Part shown: positions 48,310-58,296 of the stretch, in pieces | How positions within the stretch are numbered: position 1 is the first letter of the stretch | Layout: each line of letters opens with the position of its first letter | Assembly (NCBI GenBank): GCA_958298945.1 | Contig: OY282605.1 | Location: 41,580,811-41,644,810, forward strand | Source of the DNA: Atherix ibis | Lineage: Eukaryota; Arthropoda; Insecta; Diptera; Athericidae | Reading direction: 5' to 3' | Length of the DNA stretch: 64,000 bases | Made by a program: the position numbers and the translations under genes | Notes under the pieces: generated by a model | Seen by the model: the letters and a program-made list of their open reading frames with translations, nothing else | The model's database searches: none | Told to the model about the DNA's origin: nothing

Positions 48310-48640
48310 AATACCACTTCGACCAATAAGACAACGCATCGCAGGTTTATGAAAAAATTTATAGTGTTTATGGTGAAGGTGTTGTATCAAAATCAGTATC
48401 ATGCAAATGGTTTGCTCACTTTCGATTTGGAAATTCCCAAGTCAAAGATGAGCCTCGTTCTGGTCAGTCAATTACCGAAAAAAGAGATTATACAATATTT
48501 TCGAAAAAAATGAGCAAGAACGGCATATCAGAAGTAATGACATAATTTATGAATTAAACAATTTTTTGAGTGTGAAAAACTTTATATTTCTGATATGCTG
48601 CTGAAGCGCAATAAAATCGAGTCATTTCTGAGGTGATAAA
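48310..48640 (+). mobile_element. Mariner N-terminal fragment
   Basis: The + strand frame reads SQVYEKIYSVYGEGVVSKSV and SCKWFAHFRFGNSQVKDEPR (about 48340-48455), the first helix-turn-helix and the 'DEPRSG' hinge of mellifera/Mos1-type transposases, then EQERHI..NDIIYELN in another frame, and a 'NKIESFL' block. The catalytic domain is absent. A 25-bp tandem duplication (aaaatcgagtcatttctga) lies at 48613-48662. Confidence 0.6.
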
Positions 48641-48739
48641 ATCGAGTCATTTCTGAGGTCTTAAAATACAAGAATAGCGTTCTAGGATTGATGGCCAAAA
48701 AGGTTATGCTCTGTATATGGAATGCCTTATTATTAACTA

Positions 48740-50004
48740 CTACGTGGGCTACTATATATATTTCTGGCCTAATAATGAAAATGCGAATATTTATCAACGA
48801 AAAAGGTTTTATTGTTTTTCAAAATATTCTCCATCAAGATTTATACACTTTTGCATGCGCTCAAACCAATTTTCGAAGCACTTTTTCCACTCCGATTGAG
48901 ACACCTCCAAAACATGGTTTTTGAATGCTTCAACAGCATCTTCTGGCGACGAAAATTAAAAAGAAGTCATTGGGTGCCAAGTCAGGGCTGTACGGAGGAT
49001 GACCCATCAATTCGACGTTTTGTCCGGTCAAAAAGGCGCTGGTTTGAGCCGATGTGTGAGAGCTCGCATTGTCATGGTGCACAATGATTCGACTTCTCTT
49101 GTTCGTTTTTCGAATTTCTCCGAAGACTTCAGGCAAACAAATGGTGGTGTACCACTCAGAATTGACCGTCCTACGTTGCACAAGCGGAACAGTCGCCACA
49201 TGACCAGTTTTGCCAAAGAAACAAGCGACCATTTGCTTCGAAGTGCTTCTTCCACGAACAACTTTCGTTGGATTTGACTCGTCTTGGAAGACCCACACGG
49301 TCGATTGCTGTTTTGTTTCGGGCTCATACGCATAGATCCATGATTCGTCACCTGTGACGATCTTATAAACGTCTTTTGAAGCACCGCGATCGTATTTTTT
49401 CAGCATTTCTTTACACCAATCCACACGAGCCTTTTTTTGAGCGATTGTCAAATTGTGCGGGATCCAACGAGAACAAACCTTTTTTACGGCCAGGTGTTCA
49501 TGCAATATCGAATGTATGCTGGTGGGAGAAATGCCTAGGCATGCCTCTATCTCACGGTATGTCACATGACGGTCTTGCATTATCAGTTCACGTACGGCAT
49601 CGATGTTTTCTGGAACAACGGCTGTTTTTGGACGACCTTCACGGAATTCGTCTTTGAGCGAGCATCGGCCACGATTGAATTCGTTGTACCAGTTTTTCAC
49701 AGTGCTATAGGATGGTGCTTCATAGCCATACAAAGATTTAAGTTTATCGATGCACTCTTGTCGTGATAATCCACGTCGAAAGTTGTGAAAAATGATCGCA
49801 CGAAAATGTTCACGAGTTAATTCCATTTTTTTGCCAAATTGATTTTTTCAAGTCACTGTAAACAACACAAATGATAGTCGTACGTCAAAACGTTCTGAGT
49901 ACGTTTATGCTAAAAAATGTCAAACTTTCCAATGGAAATGTCAGATCGCACCTGGCAACACTTAGTGTTGCCTAGGCCAGAAATATATATAGTAGCCTAC
50001 GTAC
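48740..50004 (-). mobile_element. Group I mariner, copy 2, 35-bp deletion
   Basis: A 1265-bp element; left terminus CTACGTGGGCTACTATATAT after TA 48738-48739, right terminus ends ..GCCTACGTAC at 50004 (the right-hand TA is changed to TT). Almost identical in base sequence to the 1300-bp copy at 51617-52916, in opposite orientation. The only large difference is a 35-bp deletion in the transposase after DLAPNDFF, which accounts exactly for the length difference. Confidence 0.93.
48930..49826 (-). pseudogene. Group I mariner transposase, truncated by frameshift
   Basis: Start MELTREHFRAII at 49826. The first 293 or so residues match the intact copy except for Cys in place of Arg in NRGRCSLKDEF. 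The first and second catalytic Asp (VTGDESW, HHDNASSH) and the third (YSPDLAPND) are all intact, but just after this the 35-bp deletion shifts frame (FFLIFVARRCC) and removes the C-terminal domain. Past the deletion, homologous sequence continues to about 48774 in the shifted frame. Confidence 0.92.
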
Positions 50005-50109
50005 TTATCATATCTTAAGTCTAATAATTTATAGTTTATAAAAATACGAGTAGAAACAAAAATTATTCTTTGGATTTTAACCACTAAAACCACCTTACTT
50101 GGTCACATA

Positions 50110-50640
50110 TACATGAGTTCAACATAAGGCCCACTACATTCTCCGGTGTCAGGGGTCATCCAGCGCACTTCTGACCCTCTTCTTTTTCTGCATTGAACTG
50201 GGCGCAGTAAAAGAACACGTGCTCTGCGCTCTCTACTATCCCGTCACAAGAAGGGCACATTGCGCTAAAATCCAATTTGGTAAGCCCGAAAACAATTGGT
50301 CCCCATTAAAAATTGGTATAGGTAGTGACCAAAATTACCATGTCGCCGAGATACGTGTAAGATGGTGAGTCCATCTGCCATCGGTGGCATTATCCCAGCG
50401 ATTTTGCCGTCTCTTCTTGGACCCATTTCTTTCCAACGTACGAGCCTTGAATCGCGCTACAGTGTCATACCGACCTCTCCGGCGGTACAGCCTCTGCCGC
50501 TTATCAACCAGTATTTCAATCGATATCATTCCGGCCACAACAAAAATGGCCAGGCCAATGCACAGGCCACCACCAATGCACTCCTACGGTAGACTGAGAC
50601 TGAGATAATTTGGCCAATACGGAATTTTTTTTCGAAAGCT
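50110..50640 (-). mobile_element. Non-LTR retrotransposon fragment: C-terminal region of ORF2
   Basis: Minus strand: AGMISIEILVDKRQRLYRRR (50450-50540), RQNRWDNATDGRWTHHL (about 50355-50405), then after a frameshift CPSCDGIVESAEHVFFYCAQ (about 50185-50250), a CxxC..H..C knuckle typical of R1/jockey/LOA-type elements. It is 5' truncated and interrupted; no tail was seen. The patch at 50640-51250 after it is partly GC-balanced with no assignable frame. Confidence 0.72.
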
Positions 50641-51250
50641 GGTATTGATATGTCCGTGATCCTGATGGGTGATGGCTTTTTTAAGTGTTTTTTTCATACT
50701 TTTCGGTAATGAACAGATAACGGGATAAGCAATTAATATTTCATGGGAAGTAAAATGGTTTTTTTAATTAGTATAGAACTATTCCTCAGTGAGATTTGTA
50801 CCCAGAACCTCTTAGATAATAGTTCAGCACGTGAACGACTTTGCTACTGGGCCCGATCATCTGTCCTTTCCCACTTGGTGAAGTCTGCAAATCTTTTACG
50901 TATAAAACATTGTAACACCAGATAACGATGACTGGGATCCTTCTTACACACTCCTTAATACCCGTAGCTTTAGGGAATCCTAACCTATGCGTCGTAAGGT
51001 ATGCGTCGTAAATTTTTCCTAATCTATGCGTCGTAAATTTTTTGTAACTACTTCCATTTGGATTTGCAATAATACGCATTTTACATCTACGGCCAAGTAC
51101 AATCGTCCGGCTCCCCTTAAACGCTATTGAATTTTATTTGTTAGGCTAGTTTTGGTCCGCTCGGGCACCCCATGGAAGTCTAGCAACACTACAGAGATAA
51201 CAACTGATACTGTGTTTCCGCTCCTTATAATACTGCAAATAGTTGATTTG
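50641..51250. other. Unassigned stretch between element fragments
   Basis: GC-balanced in parts. It contains three short copies of 'tatgcgtcgtaa' at 50986-51039. No protein or RNA was recognised. Confidence 0.4.
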
Positions 51251-51306
51251 TCTATCCAATTTTTTAGGTCTAAAAGTTCGTGGCGTTTTTTGATTAAAAT
51301 AGAGAT

Positions 51307-51347
51307 GCTTAAATCAATTTATTTTAATTAAATAAATTGATTTAAGC
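51307..51347. repeat. Perfect 17-bp hairpin
   Basis: The arm GCTTAAATCAATTTATT (51307-51323) and its exact complement (51331-51347) surround a 7-base loop. It may be a rearranged end of the mariner fragment that follows. Confidence 0.85.
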
Positions 51348-51369
51348 GTAAATAATTCTCCATTATTAT

Positions 51370-51612
51370 TGACAATGTTTTGCTATTTTTCGGGCAGTTC
51401 CATGATTTTATCAGTATATACTCGTATTTTCATCAAAACTTCCCAGGCAAGCTCTTTTAAGTTTTCGTGAGTCATCAAAAATATGTGTGGATGGACGTTA
51501 TCGTGGTGAAAGATGACACTCTCTATTAATCAATTACAGTCGTTTTCTCTTAATTGCCTGACATCATCTCTCAAGCGGCTTATAGTACAGTACCGAGTTA
51601 ATATTTTTACCG
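51370..51612 (-). mobile_element. Mariner catalytic-core fragment
   Basis: The minus-strand frame reads SVIFHHDNVHPHIFLMTHEN then LKELAWEVLM (about 51440-51540), matching the second catalytic block and following helix of Mos1/mellifera-type DD34D mariners. No third block or ends. It lies directly beside the intact group I element. Confidence 0.6.
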
Positions 51613-51616
51613 AATA

Positions 51617-52916
51617 GTACGTAGGCTACTATATATATTTCTGGCCTAGGCAACACTAAGTGTTGCCAGGTGCGATCTGACATTTCCATTGGAAAGTTTG
51701 ACATTTTTTAGCATAAACGTACTCAGAACGTTTTGACGTACGACTATCATTTGTGTTGTTTACAGTGACTTGAAAAAATCAATTTGGCAAAAAAATGGAA
51801 TTAACTCGTGAACATTTTCGTGCGATCATTTTTCACAACTTTCGACGTGGATTATCACGACAAGAGTGCATCGATAAACTTAAATCTTTGTATGGCTATG
51901 AAGCACCATCCTATAGCACTGTGAAAAACTGGTACAACGAATTCAATCGTGGCCGACGCTCGCTCAAAGACGAATTCCGTGAAGGTCGTCCAAAAACAGC
52001 CGTTGTTCCAGAAAACATCGATGCCGTACGTGAACTGATAATGCAAGACCGTCATGTGACATACCGTGAGATAGAGGCATGCCTAGGCATTTCTCCCACC
52101 AGCATACATTCGATATTGCATGAACACCTGGCCGTAAAAAAGGTTTGTTCTCGTTGGATCCCGCACAATTTGACAATCGCTCAAAAAAAGGCTCGTGTGG
52201 ATTGGTGTAAAGAAATGCTGAAAAAATACGATCGCGGTGCTTCAAAAGACGTTTATAAGATCGTCACAGGTGACGAATCATGGATCTATGCGTATGAGCC
52301 CGAAACAAAACAGCAATCGACCGTGTGGGTCTTCCAAGACGAGTCAAATCCAACGAAAGTTGTTCGTGGAAGAAGCACTTCGAAGCAAATGGTCGCTTGT
52401 TTCTTTGGCAAAACTGGTCATGTGGCGACTGTTCCGCTTGTGCAACGTAGGACGGTCAATTCTGAGTGGTACACCACCATTTGTTTGCCTGAAGTCTTCG
52501 GAGAAATTCGAAAAACGAACAAGAGAAGTCGAATCATTGTGCACCATGACAATGCGAGCTCTCACACATCGGCTCAAACCAGCGCCTTTTTGACCGGACA
52601 AAACGTCGAATTGATGGGTCATCCTCCGTACAGCCCTGACTTGGCACCCAATGACTTCTTTTTATTCCCACACATCAAGAAAAAAATGCGTGGTCAACGA
52701 TTTTCGTCGCCAGAAGATGCTGTTGAAGCATTCAAAAACCATGTTTTGGAGGTGTCTCAATCGGAGTGGAAAAAGTGCTTCGAAAATTGGTTTGAGCGCA
52801 TGCAAAAGTGTATAAATCTTGATGGAGAATATTTTGAAAAACAATAAAACCTTTTTCGTTGATAAATATTCGCATTTTCATTATTAGGCCAGAAATATAT
52901 ATAGTAGCCCACGTAG
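51617..52916 (+). mobile_element. Group I mariner, copy 1, full length with intact transposase
   Basis: A 1300-bp element flanked by TA at 51615-51616 and 52917-52918. The 30-bp terminal repeats start GTACGTAGGCTACTATATAT (left) and CTACGTGGGCTACTATATAT (right, complement) and differ at two positions. A subterminal palindrome CAACACTAAGTGTTG lies at 51651-51665, on the left only. The leader is about 178 bp; the transposase 51795-52847; the polyadenylation hexamer AATAAA (52843-52848) overlaps the stop codon. No disabling mutation was seen, so this copy could still be a source of transposase. Confidence 0.95.
51795..52847 (+). CDS. Mariner transposase, intact, 350 residues (DD34D)
   Basis: Cut-and-paste transposase of an IS630-Tc1-mariner element; acts in the nucleus on the element's terminal repeats and inserts at TA. 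The 350-aa length is normal for mariner (about 345-350). Order: helix-turn-helix 1 (residues 1-50, FRRGLSRQECIDKL), hinge FREGRPKTAVVPENID, helix-turn-helix 2 (about 75-110, TYREIEACLGISPTSIHSIL), the linker WIPHNLTIAQ in place of the usual WVPHEL, first catalytic Asp in VTGDESWIYAYE (about 158), second in HHDNASSH (about 250), third in YSPDLAPNDFFLF, 34 residues later. The C-terminus is FENWFERMQKCINLDGEYFE. No stops, no frameshifts, and catalytic residues complete. Start chosen at the first ATG after the leader, matching the family N-terminus MELTREHFRA. Confidence 0.96.
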   Translation: MELTREHFRAIIFHNFRRGLSRQECIDKLKSLYGYEAPSYSTVKNWYNEFNRGRRSLKDEFREGRPKTAVVPENIDAVRELIMQDRHVTYREIEACLGISPTSIHSILHEHLAVKKVCSRWIPHNLTIAQKKARVDWCKEMLKKYDRGASKDVYKIVTGDESWIYAYEPETKQQSTVWVFQDESNPTKVVRGRSTSKQMVACFFGKTGHVATVPLVQRRTVNSEWYTTICLPEVFGEIRKTNKRSRIIVHHDNASSHTSAQTSAFLTGQNVELMGHPPYSPDLAPNDFFLFPHIKKKMRGQRFSSPEDAVEAFKNHVLEVSQSEWKKCFENWFERMQKCINLDGEYFEKQ

Positions 52917-54765
52917 TATTTTATTCCTATTACTTTTAACTTATTAAAAATTAAGTGGAACAAGCTGGGTATCACCAGGTACAAATGTTGATTTATTTAT
53001 AGGTTTTTCTTAATTATTGCAGAAGATTTTTATACTAATCTAAAGAAAAATTATAGTAATTAGACAAAAACAAACAAAAATTATATTTTGTTGTACTACT
53101 GGTTTGTACGTTAGTTCCTTCTAGACATACACGTATTTTTGGAGAGCCGACAACAGTGGAAGACGAACCACGCTCAAAGAGGCTTTCAGTATCAAAAACT
53201 GATAAAAATTGGAATTGATAAGTGAATTCTTAAAAGGCTCAGAACAAGGGTTTTTTTTCAATTTAGAGACTATAAATATTCACCATAAGCATCAACGAGT
53301 TTTGGTCAGAAAAAGGGTTTCCTTTTGTTCTCAAGCCCATCAACTGATAACATTCCACAAGATTTTTGTTTACGTTAATTAAGATTAATGTATAAAAATA
53401 CAATAAAATTATTGTAAAATATTAGTTTCCTGCCTCATATCGTATAATGTATGTAGCCCGTAGTTATTTAATGATACACACGGTTTCATAAAAGAGTGTA
53501 AAATAAATTAATTTTATTGAACTTTTGGAATTTTTAAAATAAAAGATTTAGGATTTTTTAATTTTTCCTGAAAATTTTCTAATTCAAATCTTTTTTTTTT
53601 GCTCTGAAAATTTTATCTTCATAAAAGGCATTTTACTATCTCTTTTATTTGTTATTATTGAGTAATATTTAATTATCAAAGATTTATCAATATTTATTGA
53701 TTCGAATTATCGATATTATAGATAGAATATATTGCGTTGGGGTACCACACTTTACATACTATTGAACGTGTTAATTAGAAATTGCTTCTTGATTTACTCA
53801 TAAGCCAATCCCTTTTGGAATTTGTTTTTTCTTCTTCTTAGTTTAATTCAAATTTTTTGCAGTACTATTAATTTTATTTTCAAATAAAAGTTGTTATTTT
53901 GAAATTATCATAATTTTTGCTAGTGGAAAAAATAGTATTTGAATTTTTTCTACTCGGAAGTTAATAAACTAAAAGTGATTGTATGAACGAAAGAAATAGT
54001 GTGCAGAATATCCGACAATATATTTAAATAGCTTTTACTTTATCTAATATTTTGTTTAAGAAAAAAAAAACTACTAAAATTGTATAAGAACAAAATGTAA
54101 TATTTGAGAGGATGGATGACACTTTAGTTAGGTTTAGCACAAATTGTTCCCAACGTTTGAAGCTCCGGGATGGATTCAAATAAGACATTCGTTGAATTTG
54201 AAATAAAACAAAACTAATACAAATCGAGTGTGTAGTTTCATGAGTTTCGAAAGCAAATATCTTCATTTTCCATTTATGTTGGGACAGTACTCGTATTATC
54301 TCAGACTTGAATTCGTGAAGTGAGAATTGCGCGTACAGACAAAATATGCTCATTGAAACGGGCCGCAGTTTTTGTTGGTTGGATCATAATGTGCAACTGC
54401 AGTTGATTCCGAATTGTATGCGATTAAATAAGGTAACGAGTAAATACCATATGTGCAGTTGGAAAATCATGGAAGTATTTTCTGGTGTCTTCTTCATCAT
54501 CCTCTGTTTAGTATGAGAATTTTCCTTACCATCATTGATAGCGGACGAAAAATTAAACAGATTCACCCACAATCACGATTTACTTTCGCTGTTTTTTGAT
54601 CCGATTCTATCAGCCATCGTGATTCTTGTCGTATTCGTTTGAAAGCATCTTCTTACTTTTTGTTTGATTGCATAAAGCTTCCTGTGGATTTGTAGTTAAT
54701 TATAATATCATATTGTTGACGACAACTCAATATGGACTTATCCAAATAGTATCCATCGAAGTCTT
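52917..54765. other. Mostly AT-rich stretch
   Basis: A small group D relic at 53110-53230 reads RIFGEPTTVEDEPRSKRLSV, the hinge region of that mariner group; nothing else from the element survives. The rest, including 53330-54765, contains no recognised gene, RNA or repeat. Confidence 0.45.
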
Positions 54766-57700
54766 AGTTTTTTTTTTTTTTTTTTTTTTTAATAATTGTT
54801 TATTTATTTCAATCTTTCGATTCTTAAACAATTCTAAAAGCATTATTGTAATTTTCGTTCTGTGCTTATCATAATGACCCACTATGGGTCATTTTTACAA
54901 TTAAATAATTAGTTTTTTACCAAATTGTTATTTTTTTAGTATTATCTGTAAGTTTTTACTTTTTCTTGTTTTTTTTTTTTAACTGAAAAATGTACTAAAA
55001 TAGTTATATATATATATATATTAATAAATAAATAAAAAAAATAAAAAGCTCAAACTTAACTAACTTAATCTAAAACACAACTACCACTAATGACTACTTA
55101 AACGCTATAAATACATATAAATACATACGTATTATAATATGATTTTTTTACTTATTTTTATTTTTAATTTTTTTTAATTTTATTACAAATTTTTCCACCA
55201 ATATAAAGCTTTATTGTTTGAATTAATGTCTTTATCAGCTAACTGTGTACTGAATTTTAAGCTTCCATTTGTTGGGTGGGCTTGCACTGCTTTGGCGGTT
55301 GCTCTTCTATTCGTATGGTAGAATATCGGGATTTTATTAAAGAAACATAAAACCTTCCGGGGGAATAAAACCGGTGTTCAGGGTTTTGACTATGTAATCT
55401 GTGCTCGGGTAAATTACATGTTTAACCAAACTATTTTCATTGTCCATTGAAGCGATTTTTGCAAAGTGGTTTCTTATGAGATTTATTATAAAATTATCAA
55501 TACGTATAACTTGGGCATAATTGTAAATATTTTTGTTGGATATATAGTGCTGATAATTTGTTTCAGACTTACGGTATTTACCCAGCCATGCTCTTAAACA
55601 ATTCCTTTCAAATTTTCTATATATTTCCATCAGTGACCAACTAATCGGGCTGCCGTATGTCAGTATTGGCCTTGATAAGCAATTACTTTCACTTTTGGCG
55701 ACAGGAATTTAGAATAAAACAGCCTTTTAGCTAAATTAAATGCTGCCTTTGCTTTATTTAGCTGCTTCTTGATGTGCTCACCATAGTTCAGGTAATGCCT
55801 CCCCAGATATTTCACTGCATTATTATGCTCCAAAACCGTACCATCCCCTGCTCTAACTCAAAATTGTCTCCAATTTTTTTGAACTGAGACATGTCAAAAT
55901 CTTAACACATTTCTGAATAATATTGACTCATACTTCTTGAAATTAATCCTCAATCTCCAGGCTTCAGCATAGCTGAGTACGGTATTGAACATGAACTGCA
56001 AGTTTTTTCCTAATTTATGGTAATTTTTGTTTACTGTGTAGATACTCGTAGTTAGATCATCCGCGAAAGCGATGCATTTATTTTCGCGATTATTTCTATT
56101 TAAGATTTCTAGCAACTCATTTAAATAAATTATAAACAGGATTGGTGAGGTAACTGTTCCTTGTTGCAATCCGTTTTTAATATCATACGTCTCGTCTGTT
56201 ATAACTCCATTTGCTTCCACTAAAAATTTTTTCTACCTATTATCATAGTTCTGATTATTTTAATCAAATATATTGGGAAGTTGTATTTAAATAGTTTATA
56301 AATCAATCCGTCAATCCAAACTGTTGTAAATGCATCTGAGAAATCAACCAGAAGACTTCCCACGCATTCTTTATTGTTTATCGCCCAACATAACAGTTCG
56401 GCTGAAAAGTTTATAAGATAACACAGTAAAAAATATTTTTTTTTGCAAAATTCATTTTTATTATTTAACATAGTTGCCTTCGAGGGCGATACAGCAATTA
56501 TAGCGATCTTCCAACTTTTAGATACCATTTTTATAGAACTCTTTCGGTTTTGCCTCAAAAGAGGCCTCAGTTTCGGCAATCACTTCATCATCGGTCTTAA
56601 ATTTCTTGCCAGCGAGCATTCTCTTGAGGTCTGCAAACAGGAAAAAGTCGCTAGGGGCCAGATCTGGAGAATACGGTGGATGGGGAAGCAATTCGTAGCC
56701 CAATTCATTGAGTTTGACCATCGTTTCATCCATTGTCACATATCGACGCAAAAATTTGGGTTTATTGCGCTTGAACAGCTCCAAACACTGCTCAGAATAA
56801 TCAACACGTTGTTGAGCTCACGCGTCACCCACTTTGCACACAGCTTTCGCATGCCCAAATATTCATGCACGATATGTCCAACACGCTCTTTCGATATCTT
56901 CAGAGTCTCAGCTATCTCGCTCAACTTCACTTTACGGTCATTTAAAATTATTTTGTGGATTTTTTTGATGTTTTCTGCCGTAACCACCTCTTTTGGGCGT
57001 CCACTGCGTTCTGCATCAACTGTGCTCGTACGACCAGTTCGAAATTGACGAAACCAATATTCCACAGTTGAAATAGCTGGAGCAAAGTCCGGATAACGTT
57101 TGTCAAACCATGCTTTGGTTTCCACTGTATTTTTTTTCATCAAAAAGCAATGCTTTATCAATACACGAAATTCGTCTTTATCCATTTTTTTTTCAATAAC
57201 AAAAGTTGCTTCACTCAAAATGCTATATCTCACGAACCAATCCACCGATTGCTGTCAAATTTTGACAGAAATCATTTGAAGGATGGTGCTTTGTGATAAT
57301 TAAGTAGATTTTTGCCGAACTGTTATATCAGATACGAGTTTATTAGCACTATGTACCGTTGAGTGTTTGGCTCGAAAACCAAATTGGTTATCCGTAGGTA
57401 TATTATTCTTGCCCAGGACATTCAGGATAGATTTATTTACGATTTTCTCTAGGACTTTGCTGACATTAGATATTAAACTTATTGGGCGGTAGTTACTCGG
57501 ATCCGTGGGGTCTTTCCCGGGCTTTCGTATTGCTATGACTTTTGCTGTGTTTTCCAATTACTTGGAAAATATCCATTATTTAATGAATTATTGAAAACTA
57601 TAGCATATTGAGCAATTAGCGTGTCCGGCAGTTTTTTCAGAAGGATGTTGGAACGTTATCTAGTCCCGTTGATTTTTTGTTATTTAAACTTTGGAAAGTA

Positions 57701-57803
57701 TCTTTCAAATCGTCGTAAGTAATAAAATAGTTATCGTGTGTTTCATTATTGGGTATACTATCTGATTTAAGGTTGGTTGAAAATCGTAGTAAGGGGGGGT
57801 TGA
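54766..57803 (-). mobile_element. Jockey-type LINE, 5' truncated, with target duplication; host to a mariner
   Basis: A non-LTR retrotransposon on minus. The poly(A) tail is the T-run at 54768-54790. An 11-bp target duplication ATCGAAGTCTT lies at 54755-54765 and 57804-57814, defining both ends. Reverse transcriptase blocks in order: KSTGLDNVP, AIRKPGKDPTDPSNYRPISL, NQFGFRAKHST, VGSLLVDFSDAF, GLQQGTVTSPILFIIYLNEL, FADDLTTSIY at about 56045-56075 and WRLRINFKKYES. A thumb region and 3' part follow with frameshifts (KKQLNKAKAAFNLAKRLFYS). A mariner at 56392-57322 interrupts the ORF at a TA within GAT-ATA; removing it and one TA restores the frame. Endonuclease and ORF1 are absent, as expected for a 5'-truncated insertion. 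Confidence 0.88.
56392..57322 (-). mobile_element. Irritans-type (Himar-like) mariner nested in the LINE
   Basis: A 931-bp element flanked by TA (56390-56391 and 57323-57324); the termini begin ACAGTTCGGC at both ends. The minus-strand transposase begins at MDKDEFRVLIKHCFLMKKNT (near 57186), followed by WFRQFRTGRTSTVDAERSGR, KIHKIILNDRKVKLSEIAET, ISKERVGHIVHEYLGMRKLC, then a frameshift after AKWVTREL, LRRYVTMDETM, and a deletion that jumps straight to LNELGYELLPHPPYSPDLAP and SDFFLFADLKRMLAG. The missing piece includes the second catalytic block. The protein pattern is that of the irritans subfamily. Confidence 0.88.
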
Positions 57804-57814
57804 ATCGAAGTCTT

Positions 57815-58296
57815 CGTTTTAAGGCAATGAATATATCAGAGCGATATGCATTTGTCGGCAATTTGTAGTCTATTTGCTAGCCAAACACTTTTTTTCATTC
57901 ATAAAATTTCAATAACCATTGGGCATCTAGCAAAAAGTTCGATAATGTCCTACTTTTGATGGTAATAAGTAATAGTCAAAGTCAAGGGTAAGTGCAGAAA
58001 GTTACAATTTCAGTTGTTTTTTTTTTCCACAGATTTGTTGTACTCAAAAATTGAACTCAAGACAATAATTTTATTTGGTGGTTCGGAAATTATAGTCTTG
58101 CCATTCAACAACCATAAAATATATATATTACCAAAGATAATATTGTAGTTATTTAATTACAAGTTTATCATTTTATATTATGAATTCATTAATTACAAAA
58201 AAAAAATTCCCATAAAATTTGTAAAAACTTTCTACAAGTTGAAATTTGTAGGTACAATTTGCGCTTTAAACGGGGTGGATACGAACAAAAAGTTCC
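57815..58296. other. Intergenic stretch between LINE and group H mariner
   Basis: No feature recognised. The 57815-57890 part lies outside the LINE by the target duplication and is therefore flanking DNA. Confidence 0.4.

Noticed and set aside
48999..49657. Opposite-strand open frames of 92-118 codons in both group I mariners
   Set aside because: Identical in both copies only because the DNA is nearly identical; they are antisense or frame-shifted shadows of the transposase.
51795..52847. Possibility that the intact mariner transposase is a domesticated SETMAR-type host gene
   Set aside because: No SET domain or host exon is fused to it, it sits between its own TIRs with TA flanks, and a near-identical sister copy is nearby.
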